Assembly: GCF_009857745.1 (NCBI RefSeq)
Contig: NZ_WWEN01000005.1
Span: 248,001-312,000 of the forward strand
DNA length: 64,000 bases
Origin: Thalassovita mangrovi
GTDB lineage: Bacteria > Pseudomonadota > Alphaproteobacteria > Rhodobacterales > Rhodobacteraceae
Direction: 5' to 3'
The notes beneath the pieces are model-generated. The model did not search any database, had not been told where the DNA came from, and saw nothing but the letters and a program-made list of their open reading frames with translations. Position 1 is the first letter of the stretch, and every line of letters begins with the position of its first letter. This document shows, piece after piece, positions 51,467 to 59,430 of the stretch. The position numbers and the translations under genes were made by a program.

Positions 51467-52428
51467 TCCATCGCCGCCTGGACCAACGGCGTCCAGCGGG
51501 CGAGCTGATCCGTCACATAGGCTTCGAACTCCGCGCTCGATTTGGGCGCGCGGACAAGGCCCCAGCTGTCGAACTGCGCCTGCACATCCGCGGATGCCAT
51601 CGCCTCGGTCAGCGCGGCGTCGAGCTTCGCCTTGATCTCGGCGGGGACACCGGCGGGCGCACTGACTCCAAGCCAGTTCTCGGCAACGATATCCAGCCCG
51701 GCCTCGGTGAATGTCGGCACATCGGGCAGAGAGGCCAGCCGTTCGGTGGACGACACCGCCAGCGGGATCGCGGTGCCTTCTTCGACGGAGGGCAGGTTCT
51801 GCGGAACCGCATCAAAGATCAGAGGCACCACGCCGCTGCGGAAATCCAGCCGCATCGGGCCCGACCCCTTGTAGGGAACATGGAAAAGCTCGGCGCCGCT
51901 GACATTCTGGAACTGTTCCGCGATGACATGGCCCCAGGACCCGACGCCGGAGGACCCGTATTCAAGCCCGCCCGGATCGGCCTTCGCGGCGGCGTCGAGA
52001 TCGGCAAGGGTTTTCAGACCCAGCTTGGGCGACGCGAACAGGCCCAGGTTCACCGTGCCGATATAGGTGATATGGTCGAAATCCGCGATCGGGTCATAGG
52101 GCGTATCGGGGAAACGGACCGGCGCCACGTTGAACGGCGTCAGGTTCGACAGCATGAAGGTATAACCATCCGGGGCCGCCTGCTGCAGCGCGCTGGCGGC
52201 GACGGTGCCCGCCGCGCCCGGCTTGTTTTCGACCACGAATTGCTGGCCAAGGCTTGCAGACAGTTTCTCGGACAGAAGCCGCGCCACCAGGTCGCTCGAC
52301 CCGCCCGGCGGGAAGGACACAAGAATGCGCACCGGGCGTTCGGGCCATGCGGTTTCCGCGAAGCCCGGCGTGGCCAGCGCGGCAAGGGTTGCGGCGGTGG
52401 CCGCAAGCATCGTTCTACGGTTCATCAT
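51463..52428 (-). CDS. tctC: Tripartite tricarboxylate transporter, periplasmic binding protein
   Basis: 321 aa from the ATG at 52428. Signal peptide NRRTMLAATAATLAALATPG ending at about residue 26 (GFA|ET); the double Arg makes Tat export possible. Bug/TctC body: WPERPVRILVSFPPGGSSDLVARLL, NKPGAAGTVAASALQQAAPDGYTFML and FHVPYKGSGPMRLDF. Binds a carboxylate-like ligand and delivers it to TctAB. First gene of the operon. Confidence 0.92.
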   Translation of the reverse strand: MMNRRTMLAATAATLAALATPGFAETAWPERPVRILVSFPPGGSSDLVARLLSEKLSASLGQQFVVENKPGAAGTVAASALQQAAPDGYTFMLSNLTPFNVAPVRFPDTPYDPIADFDHITYIGTVNLGLFASPKLGLKTLADLDAAAKADPGGLEYGSSGVGSWGHVIAEQFQNVSGAELFHVPYKGSGPMRLDFRSGVVPLIFDAVPQNLPSVEEGTAIPLAVSSTERLASLPDVPTFTEAGLDIVAENWLGVSAPAGVPAEIKAKLDAALTEAMASADVQAQFDSWGLVRAPKSSAEFEAYVTDQLARWTPLVQAAME

Positions 52429-52490
52429 GTTTTGTCCCTGTTGTTTGTTTGTGAAATCATGGTTCCATGAGTGACGCCGCACGCCAAAGA

Positions 52491-52531
52491 TAAGAAACTC
52501 AGATTTCTTAATTTTGGCCGGTGAAATTTCA
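52491..52531. promoter_or_regulatory. Palindromes between tctC and the RpiR regulator
   Basis: TAAGAAA-ctcaga-TTTCTTA (52491-52510) has perfect 7-bp arms. Twelve bases on, TGAAATTTCA (52522-52531) is a perfect 10-bp palindrome, followed by a further GTTTC. Both share GAAA/TTTC half-sites, so they are candidate operators for the divergent RpiR-type regulator acting on the tct operon. Confidence 0.55.
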
Positions 52532-52709
52532 GTTTCGCAAAAACATTGTGCAGCCGCAGGGCCTGTTTGCCGCCCATCTGACCGTTTTCGATGCGCCTTT
52601 GCAAAGGGAAGGAACACGAAACAGCAATTTCACACGCGCCGACAGCGTTGCAGCGAATCAAAGGAAGTTTCGCCTTGCGTGCCCGGAAGGTTCAGACAAA
52701 AGTGCCAAT

Positions 52710-53564
52710 ATGGAACCGCAGTTTCACAATACATCCGAGACCTTCCTCGCCCGCATCCGCGAATGGCTGCCCGAACTTCACCGGGCCGAACGCAAGCTGG
52801 GCATGTTCCTGCTCGACTTCCCGGGCGACCTGGCCTCCTACGACGCGCAGGAACTCGCCCGATTGAGCGGTGTGTCGAAGGCCACCGTATCCAGGTTCGT
52901 GCGCCGCATCGGGTTCGACAGCTACGATGCCGCCCGTCGCGCCGCCCGCGAGGAACGCCAAAGCGGATCGCGCCATTTTCTGGCCCATGCCGAAAACGTT
53001 CCCTCCGAACAGATGCTGTCGGTCAGCATGCAAGAAGAATGGCAGAACATCGCCTGGACCTTCGAACGCATCGACCCCGCCCAGATCGAAGACCTGGCCG
53101 AGGCGATCATCGGCGCCCGCAAGGTCTGGCTGGCCGGGTACCGGATCAGCCGCACCTTTGCCGACTATATCTATTGGCAGCTGATCAAGGTCGTTCCCGA
53201 CGCCGCGCTCATCCCGCAGGCCGGTGAAAGCCTTGGCGAACATTTCGCCGCGATGCGGCCCGACGACCTGGTGATCTGGTTCGCGCTGCGCCGTCGAATG
53301 GCGAATACCGATCTGGCGATCGCGGAACTGCAGAAGCGCAATATCCCCACCGCCTTCATCACCGACGAGGGCACCTCGCCCGACGACCGGGCGCGCTGGC
53401 ATTTCCGCTGCCGGATCGAAACCAGCAGCCCGCAATTCAACCACGCCTCGGTCGTATCGCTTTGCCATCAGATCGTCACCCGCGCGACGCTCAAGGCAGG
53501 TCCGGAGGCGCGCCTGCGCCTGCGCGAGATCGACGAAATCAACGAAAACCTTGGCGAGGTCTGA
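52710..53564 (+). CDS. RpiR/MurR-family regulator (HTH + SIS)
   Basis: 284 aa from the ATG at 52710; an in-frame GTG at 52521 would add 63 low-quality residues and swallow the palindromes. N-terminal HTH_6 (about 10-85: LASYDAQELARLSGVSKATVSRFVRRIGFDSYDAARRAAREE) and a SIS domain (about 120-265: RKVWLAGYRISRTFADYIYWQL). SIS domains usually bind phosphosugars. Divergent from the tct operon. Confidence 0.87.
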   Translation: MEPQFHNTSETFLARIREWLPELHRAERKLGMFLLDFPGDLASYDAQELARLSGVSKATVSRFVRRIGFDSYDAARRAAREERQSGSRHFLAHAENVPSEQMLSVSMQEEWQNIAWTFERIDPAQIEDLAEAIIGARKVWLAGYRISRTFADYIYWQLIKVVPDAALIPQAGESLGEHFAAMRPDDLVIWFALRRRMANTDLAIAELQKRNIPTAFITDEGTSPDDRARWHFRCRIETSSPQFNHASVVSLCHQIVTRATLKAGPEARLRLREIDEINENLGEV

Positions 53565-54122
53565 ACCGGCGCCTTCCACAAGGAAATCGATGTCAGCATC
53601 TGGCCGGCGGATAAAAAAAGAAGCAGAACCGCTAACACCTTTCACCGGGAGGAGGAAGTGGCGTAGGCTCAAGCGGCTCTGCTGAAGCTCTTAAAATCGA
53701 GAGCTTAACTCGGGCAACGGTGTCGCCCTTATTAATTCAATCATCTGAATGTTTTTATTCGAGAAGACAAGGGAAGACGTGGCGTTAGCTTTGGCTTGTC
53801 ACCGCAACGCTGAAATTGCTCAATAATTAAGCAAATATACGGCACATATGGGATGTAGCAGTCAAAAAACGAAAGAACTTGCCCCCATTGCCGCCGCGCC
53901 CATTCCATGCCCCCTCAGGATTCCCATGATCAGCCTGGGTTTGGACAGCCGGTCAAACCGCAACAGGAGCGAGGCCGTCATGACCTTTCCCTTCTGGCGC
54001 AACTCCGTCTCGCTATGGGTTTACAAGACCTGCAGCACCCTTCGTTTGACGATGGATAAAGGCATGATCGGAACAGTCGGCCACCCACAGCGATCAATCC
54101 GTCCGGCGGGAGACATTACAGG
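53565..54122. other. AT-richer intergenic stretch
   Basis: 558 bases without a supportable gene; clearly lower GC than the surroundings. Visible: AAGCTCT-8-AGAGCTT hairpin (53685-53706), a GGGC/GCCC stem near 53713-53729 followed by TTATTAATT (possible terminator of the RpiR gene), and TTGCT-9-AGCAA (53816-53834) overlapping an AT-rich tract that may hold a promoter. An open stretch at 53848-54126 lacks any recognisable protein feature. Confidence 0.55.
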
Positions 54123-55043
54123 ATGAAAGGCGGCAAACCGATCAACACGCGCGAACTTCGCGTGCTGTTGAAACTGCTCGAAGAACGCAGCGTGACGCGG
54201 ACCGCCGAGGCGCTGGACCTGACCCAGCCCTTCGTCAGCCTGGTTCTGAAACGGCTGCGCGAGGCGACCGGCGATCCGATCCTGGTGCGCAGCGGATCGA
54301 AGCTGGTGCTGACCGTGCGCGGCGAGGAAATGATAGACCCGCTGCGCGCGGCGCTGGAAGGCATCGACCGGGTGGTTGGCCAACCCGCGGACTTCGACCC
54401 GAAAAAAGCCGAAGGCGAATTCCGCATCGCCTCGGCCGATTGCATGGAGGCGATCATCCTGCCCTCCCTCGTTGCCCGGCTGCGCGAGGTGGCGCCGGGG
54501 GTGCGGGTGATCGTCCGGGCCATCGACCAGGCCTATGATTACGCCGGGGCGCTGGAACGGGACGAGCTAGATGTCGTCATCAGCAACTGGCCTGGCCCGC
54601 CGCAGCACCTGAAAACCGCCCGCCTGCTGAGCGAGGACGTGGTCTGCCTGTTCGGGCCGGACCATCCTTTCGCCGGACGGGAGGAGATCACGCTCGACGA
54701 TTACCTGGCCGCCGACCATCTGGCCCCGGTGGCCCGGTCCAAGGCCGATCCGGGCCCGATCGACAGCCATCTGGCCGCCGCCGGGCTGAAGCGCGATATC
54801 CGGGTGATGCTGCCCGAATTCAACCTGATCCCGCATATGCTGATGAACGGGCAGCTGGTGTTTACCAGCAGCGCCAATTTCGCCCGCTACCAGTGTTCGA
54901 TCCTGCCGCTGTCCAGCCTGCCGGCGCCGGCGGAATGCGGGAGCCTGGATTTCTACCTGCTTTGGCACGAACGGGCGCAGGCGGATGCGCGCAACACCTG
55001 GCTGCGGCAGCAGATCATGGCGGTTGCGCGCAGCCTGAAATGA
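54123..55043 (+). CDS. LysR-family transcriptional regulator
   Basis: 306 aa. LysR helix-turn-helix at about 5-64 (LRVLLKLLEERSVTRTAEAL, DLTQPFVSLVLKRLREATGDPI) and a substrate-binding domain (about 95-300). GGGAG lies ahead of the ATG. It precedes the cyclo-ligase and BMP-importer genes on the same strand and probably regulates them, although LysR genes are more often divergent from their targets. Confidence 0.88.
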   Translation: MKGGKPINTRELRVLLKLLEERSVTRTAEALDLTQPFVSLVLKRLREATGDPILVRSGSKLVLTVRGEEMIDPLRAALEGIDRVVGQPADFDPKKAEGEFRIASADCMEAIILPSLVARLREVAPGVRVIVRAIDQAYDYAGALERDELDVVISNWPGPPQHLKTARLLSEDVVCLFGPDHPFAGREEITLDDYLAADHLAPVARSKADPGPIDSHLAAAGLKRDIRVMLPEFNLIPHMLMNGQLVFTSSANFARYQCSILPLSSLPAPAECGSLDFYLLWHERAQADARNTWLRQQIMAVARSLK

Positions 55044-55062
55044 GTATGGTTGCGGTCAGAGA

Positions 55063-55080
55063 TATATCGAAATCGATATA
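55063..55080. promoter_or_regulatory. Palindrome TATATCG-aaat-CGATATA
   Basis: Perfect 7-bp arms with a 4-base spacer in the gap between the LysR stop (55043) and the cyclo-ligase start (55193). Candidate operator of the cyclo-ligase/BMP-importer unit. Confidence 0.5.
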
Positions 55081-55192
55081 GAGTGTTTACCGGATCGCCG
55101 ACTCCCCCAACCCGTCCGGCGCCACTAGGCTTTCTGCATGTGCGAAGTAATCAACGGTATCCGCGATTTTGCCGGGCCGGACAGGAAGCAGA

Positions 55193-56008
55193 ATGACACA
55201 TTCGACGATGCAATCGACACGGGCCCCGACCGAGGCTGAAAAATCCGGCCGCTGGTCCGGCCGCAACGCCGACAAGGACCGGCTGCGGCACGAAATCTGG
55301 CAGGGTCTGGAAGACAGCGGCATGAATATCGGCCCGGTCTGGAGCCGGATTTCCAACTGGGTCGGCGCGGACGAGGCGGCCAAGCGGCTGTCGGAACTGG
55401 AAATCTGGAAACGGGCCAAGGTGGTGAAATGCAACCCCGACCCGCCGCAGATCCCGGTGCGGCTGCGGGCGCTGTACGACGGCAAGACGGTTCTGATGCC
55501 GGTCCCCGAATTCGGCACCGGCGACCTGCCCTGGGTGCTGCTGGACCCCGAGGTTCTGGAAAAGGACGGCGTGCAGTTCGAACTGGCCGCGACTTCGGTC
55601 GGGGCGGTTCAGGTGGGTCAGAAACTGTCCTTCGAGGACCTGCCGCCGATCGACCTGGCGGTCTGCGGCTGCGTGGCGGTGACCCGCGCCGGGGGGCGCA
55701 CCGGCAAGGGCGGCGGTTTCGCCGACCTGGAACTGGGTCTGTTCCGCGACCTGGGCAAGATCGACACGCAGACGCCGATCGTGACCACGGTGCATTCGTC
55801 CATGGTGGTCGATGACGACCGCCTGCCGGTGATGGAACACGATTCCCTGCTGAACTGGATCGTCACCGAAAAGGAAGTGATCGAAACCACGCCGACCGGC
55901 CCGCAGCCGGGCGGGGTGAACTGGGACCTCTTGCAGCCGGATCAGCTGGAGGACATCTGGTTCCTGAAGGACCTGAAGGAAAAAATACTCGCGCAAAAGG
56001 CGGGCTAG
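55193..56008 (+). CDS. 5-formyltetrahydrofolate cyclo-ligase-like protein
   Basis: 271 aa; the ATG at 55193 follows GGAAG. The C-terminal GGRTGKGGGFADLELGL and early RNADKDRLRHEIWQ match the methenyl-THF synthetase family (COG0212), which converts 5-formyl-THF to methenyl-THF with ATP. The protein is longer than typical (about 190-200 aa) and the usual R/K-rich nucleotide site is altered, as in MTHFSD-like relatives. Its role beside a nucleoside-type importer may therefore differ from the housekeeping reaction. Confidence 0.75.
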   Translation: MTHSTMQSTRAPTEAEKSGRWSGRNADKDRLRHEIWQGLEDSGMNIGPVWSRISNWVGADEAAKRLSELEIWKRAKVVKCNPDPPQIPVRLRALYDGKTVLMPVPEFGTGDLPWVLLDPEVLEKDGVQFELAATSVGAVQVGQKLSFEDLPPIDLAVCGCVAVTRAGGRTGKGGGFADLELGLFRDLGKIDTQTPIVTTVHSSMVVDDDRLPVMEHDSLLNWIVTEKEVIETTPTGPQPGGVNWDLLQPDQLEDIWFLKDLKEKILAQKAG

Positions 56009-56169
56009 GCCGGAAAAACCGGCCGTCATGGGAGGAGACGAAAACGACCGTTGCGGCAAGTCCGCACCGGTCAGCGGGACAGGGGGCGCCGTCACGGACA
56101 GCACCCGGCCGCAGATAAGAACAACAACAAATTGCCGAAAATCGGCATGTCCAACAGACGGAGTAACCC

Positions 56170-57276
56170 ATGACCATGACTACCATTTCCCGCCGTGGCC
56201 TTTTGAAGGCCGGTGTGGCGGCAGCGGCCGCCTCGGCCCTTCCCTTCAGCGCGGCGCGGGCCGCGGGCGACATCACCATCGGCGCGCTTTATGTCGGGCC
56301 GCGTGACGATTTCGGCTGGAACCAGTCCCACGCCGCGGCGATGGACATCCTGCGCGGCGTGCCCGGCGTTACCGTGGTCGAGGAAGAAAACGTGCCGGAA
56401 ACGGATTCGGTCGCCAAGTCGATGGAATCGATGATCAATCTGGATGGCGCGAACCTGATCCTCGCCACCTCGTTCGGGTATTATAACCCGTTCGTTCTCG
56501 ACACCGCGGCCAAGTACCCGGACGTGCAACTGCGCCATTGCGCGCCGCTGTGGAATCCGGAAACCGACCCGAAAAACGCGGGCAGCTATTTCAGCTATCT
56601 CAACCAGGCGCATTACGTGAACGGCGTGGCGGCGGGCCTGTCCAGCGCCAGCGGCAAGCTGGGCTTCGTCGCGGCCAAGCCGGTGCAGACCGTGCTGTCG
56701 AACTGCAATTCCTTCCTGCTGGGCGCGCGCAGCGTGAACCCGAACGCCACCGTGCAGGTGATCTTCACCGGCGAATGGTCGATGCCGGTGCGCGAAGCGG
56801 AAGCCACAAACGCCCTGATCGATGCGGGCTGCGACGTGATCGGCTGCCATGTGGACAGCCCCAAGGTGGTGATCGAGACCGCCGAGGCGCGCGGCGCGAA
56901 AACCTGCGGCCACAATGCCGATCAGCGCAGCCTGGCCCCGAACGGTTTCATCACTGGTGCCGAAAGCAAGTGGTCCACCACCTATAAAATCTACGCCGAG
57001 GCCCTGATGAAGGGCGAGGAGGTGCCGAACCTGATCGCGGGCGGCTATCACAACGACATGGTGATGAACACGCCCTTCGGCGCCGGTGCCACCCCCGAGG
57101 CCATCGCCGCCGCGACCGCCGCCATCGAGGGGCTGAAGGCGGGCAAGCCGATCTATGTCGGTCCGCTGAAGGACAACAAGGGCAACCTGGTGATCGAAGG
57201 CGCAATGGACAACTATGCCCCCGAGCTGGAGAAGATGAATTATCTGCTCGACGGGGTGATGGGGTCGACCACCTGA
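56170..57276 (+). CDS. BMP-family periplasmic binding protein (Tat signal)
   Basis: 368 aa. Twin-arginine signal TTISRRGLLKAGVAAAAASA, cleaved near residue 34 (ARA|AG). BMP body: DDFGWNQSHAAAMDIL, ANLILATSFGYYNPF, INPAHYVNGVAAG-like segment, GCHVDSPKVVIETAEARGAK. BMP proteins bind nucleosides or purine-like ligands for ABC import. Its cognate permeases and ATPase follow. A terminator hairpin comes directly after the stop. Confidence 0.9.
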   Translation: MTMTTISRRGLLKAGVAAAAASALPFSAARAAGDITIGALYVGPRDDFGWNQSHAAAMDILRGVPGVTVVEEENVPETDSVAKSMESMINLDGANLILATSFGYYNPFVLDTAAKYPDVQLRHCAPLWNPETDPKNAGSYFSYLNQAHYVNGVAAGLSSASGKLGFVAAKPVQTVLSNCNSFLLGARSVNPNATVQVIFTGEWSMPVREAEATNALIDAGCDVIGCHVDSPKVVIETAEARGAKTCGHNADQRSLAPNGFITGAESKWSTTYKIYAEALMKGEEVPNLIAGGYHNDMVMNTPFGAGATPEAIAAATAAIEGLKAGKPIYVGPLKDNKGNLVIEGAMDNYAPELEKMNYLLDGVMGSTT

Positions 57277-57287
57277 TCTGACCGGAA

Positions 57288-57315
57288 GGGGCGGCGCATC
57301 GCGACCGCCCTTTTT
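57288..57315 (+). terminator. Intrinsic terminator between BMP binding protein and permeases
   Basis: GGGCGG (57289-57294) pairs with CCGCCC (57305-57310), 10-base loop, followed by TTTTT. It lies inside the operon, so it probably lets most transcripts end after the abundant binding protein and a minority continue to the permeases. Confidence 0.8.
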
Positions 57316-57396
57316 GCCACGCGCGCCCCACGTGCATGTCAGGCCCATCCTGCTGCATGATGGGGCATCCCCAGTCCAGGAGCCCGTCACCCCCGC

Positions 57397-58503
57397 ATGT
57401 CCCTTTCCACCTCTTTCCCGCGTTCCCGGTTCCGGCCGGACGCGCGCACCGCCGCCATCATCGAATCCATCGTGATCCCGCTGGGCGCGCTGATCGCCTC
57501 GGCGCTGATCTTTTCGCTGTTCCTGCTGGTTCTGGGCAAGGACCCGATCCGCTTCTTCGGCCTGGTCTGGACCGGCGGGATCGGATCGGCATTTTCGTTC
57601 CAGAACACGCTGCAACGCGCCGCGCCACTGATCCTGACCGGGCTGGCCTTCGCGGTGCCCGCGCGGATCGGCATGACGCTTCTGGGGGCCGAGGGCGCGC
57701 TGGTGCTGGGCGGATTTTCCTCGGCCGTGATCGCGATCCCGATGGTGCTGGGCGGCTGGCCGGTCTGGATCGGCCTGCCGGTGATGGCACTGGCCGCGAT
57801 GGCGGTCGGCGGGGCCTGGGTCGGGATCGCGGGCTGGCTGCGCCATTATCGCGGGGTGAATGAAACGATTTCCTCGCTGCTGCTGACCTATATCGCGGTG
57901 GCGATCATGAATTTCCTGGTCGAAGGCGTGTTCCGCGATCCCGGATCGACCAACAAGGCCTCGACCATGCCCTTGGGCGCGGATTGGCGCGTCGGCGACA
58001 TTCCCGGAACCTCGGTCCATTGGGGGCTGGCGGCGGGGCTGGTGCTGGCCGTGCTGCTGTGGGTGCTGATGGAACGGACCACCTTCGGCTTCGCTGCCCG
58101 CATCGCTGGCGGCAACCTGCGCGCGGCGCAGGCGCAGGGGCTGCCGGTGGGCAAGCTGGCGGTGGCCAGCTGCGTCATCGCCGGGGCCTGCGCCGGGCTG
58201 GCGGGGTTCTTCGAGGTGGCGGCGGTACACGGGCAGGCCAATGCCTCGCTCGCCGCCAAATACGGGTTCACCGGCATCCTGGTGGCCTTCCTGGCGCGGC
58301 AGAACCCGATGGCGGTGGTGCCGGTCGCGATCCTGTTCGGCGCGCTGGCGGCGTCGGGCGGGTTGGTGCAGCGGCGCATGGACATGCCCGATGCCACGAT
58401 GCTGGTGTTGCAAGGGATCATCTTCGTCACCCTGCTGGTCAGCGAAACCCTGTATGGCCGCCTACCCTTCCTGCAGGCCACCCAGAGCGGAGACCGGACA
58501 TGA
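57397..58503 (+). CDS. ABC permease of the BMP-type (nucleoside-like) importer, subunit 1
   Basis: 368 aa. An N-terminal cytoplasmic segment precedes about eight to ten helices. BPD_transp_2-type motifs: PLILTGLAFAVPARIGMTLLGAEGALVLGG and FAARIAGGNLRAAQAQGLPVGKLA. It pairs with the next gene product (ATGA overlap). Confidence 0.9.
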   Translation: MSLSTSFPRSRFRPDARTAAIIESIVIPLGALIASALIFSLFLLVLGKDPIRFFGLVWTGGIGSAFSFQNTLQRAAPLILTGLAFAVPARIGMTLLGAEGALVLGGFSSAVIAIPMVLGGWPVWIGLPVMALAAMAVGGAWVGIAGWLRHYRGVNETISSLLLTYIAVAIMNFLVEGVFRDPGSTNKASTMPLGADWRVGDIPGTSVHWGLAAGLVLAVLLWVLMERTTFGFAARIAGGNLRAAQAQGLPVGKLAVASCVIAGACAGLAGFFEVAAVHGQANASLAAKYGFTGILVAFLARQNPMAVVPVAILFGALAASGGLVQRRMDMPDATMLVLQGIIFVTLLVSETLYGRLPFLQATQSGDRT

Positions 58504-59417
58504 GCGACGCTTTCTTCGTTGTGCTGATGGCAATGATCGGCGGCGCGATCCGGGTGTCGACGCCGTTCCTGTTCGTAGCCTTGGGCGAAACGCTGACCGA
58601 AAAATCGGGGCGGATCAATCTGGGGCTGGAGGGCAATCTGGTGCTTGGCGCGATGGTGGCCTATGCGACCTCCTATTCCACCGGCAATCCCTGGGCGGGG
58701 GTGCTGGCCGCAGGCGTGGCCGGAACGGTGCTGAGCGCCGGGCATGGCTGGATCTGCAAGCTGCCCAAGGTGAACGACATCGCCGTCGGCATCGCGTTTA
58801 TGAACCTTGGCACCGGGTTGGCGTTTTTCTTCGGCAAACCCTTCATCCAGCCGACCGCGCCGCGGCTCGACGCCATCGCATTGGGCGGCTGGTCCTCCAA
58901 CCCGCAGGTGCGTCAGGCGCTGATGGTCAACCCGCTGTTTTTCGTCGGCCTCGGGCTGGCGGTTTTCCTGTGGTGGATGCTGAAGAACACCCGCTGGGGG
59001 CTGGTCGTGCGGATGACCGGCGACAGCGCCGCCTCGGCCCGCGCGATGGGCGTGTCGGTCGATCTGGTGCGGCTGCTGGCGACCGCGTCGGGCGGGTTCC
59101 TGGCCGGGATCGGCGGGGCGTTCCTGTCGCTCTATTACCCCGGCAGCTGGAACGAGAGCCTGTCGTCGGGGCAGGGTCTGATGGCGGTGGCGCTGGTGAT
59201 CTTCGCCCGCTGGAACCCGCTGCGCTGCGTCTGGGCGGCGCTGCTGTTCGGGGCGACGGGCGCTTTGGGTCCCGCGCTGCAATCCATCGGGATCAGCAAG
59301 GGGTATTACTTCTTCAACGCAGCCCCCTACATCCTGACGCTGATCATCATGATCCTGTCGGCCCGGTCCAAGGCCGCCTCGCGCGAAGCGCCGGGCGAAT
59401 TGTCGATTGTGAAGTGA
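58500..59417 (+). CDS. ABC permease of the BMP-type importer, subunit 2
   Basis: 305 aa from the ATG at 58500 (ATGA overlap). TEKSGRINLGLEGNLVLGAMVAY is the classic motif of NupQ/YufQ-type permeases; LVVRMTGDSAASARAMGVSVDLVRLLA is the ATPase-contact loop. About eight helices. Confidence 0.9.
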   Translation: MSDAFFVVLMAMIGGAIRVSTPFLFVALGETLTEKSGRINLGLEGNLVLGAMVAYATSYSTGNPWAGVLAAGVAGTVLSAGHGWICKLPKVNDIAVGIAFMNLGTGLAFFFGKPFIQPTAPRLDAIALGGWSSNPQVRQALMVNPLFFVGLGLAVFLWWMLKNTRWGLVVRMTGDSAASARAMGVSVDLVRLLATASGGFLAGIGGAFLSLYYPGSWNESLSSGQGLMAVALVIFARWNPLRCVWAALLFGATGALGPALQSIGISKGYYFFNAAPYILTLIIMILSARSKAASREAPGELSIVK

Positions 59418-59430
59418 CGGGGGCAAGCAG

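Noticed and set aside
53848-54126. 92-residue open frame ahead of the LysR gene
   Set aside because: No ribosome site, no domain, and it runs into the LysR start; probably non-coding.
56092-58413. 773-residue minus-strand frame opposite the BMP importer
   Set aside because: Shadow frame; the plus strand encodes a complete importer with canonical motifs.
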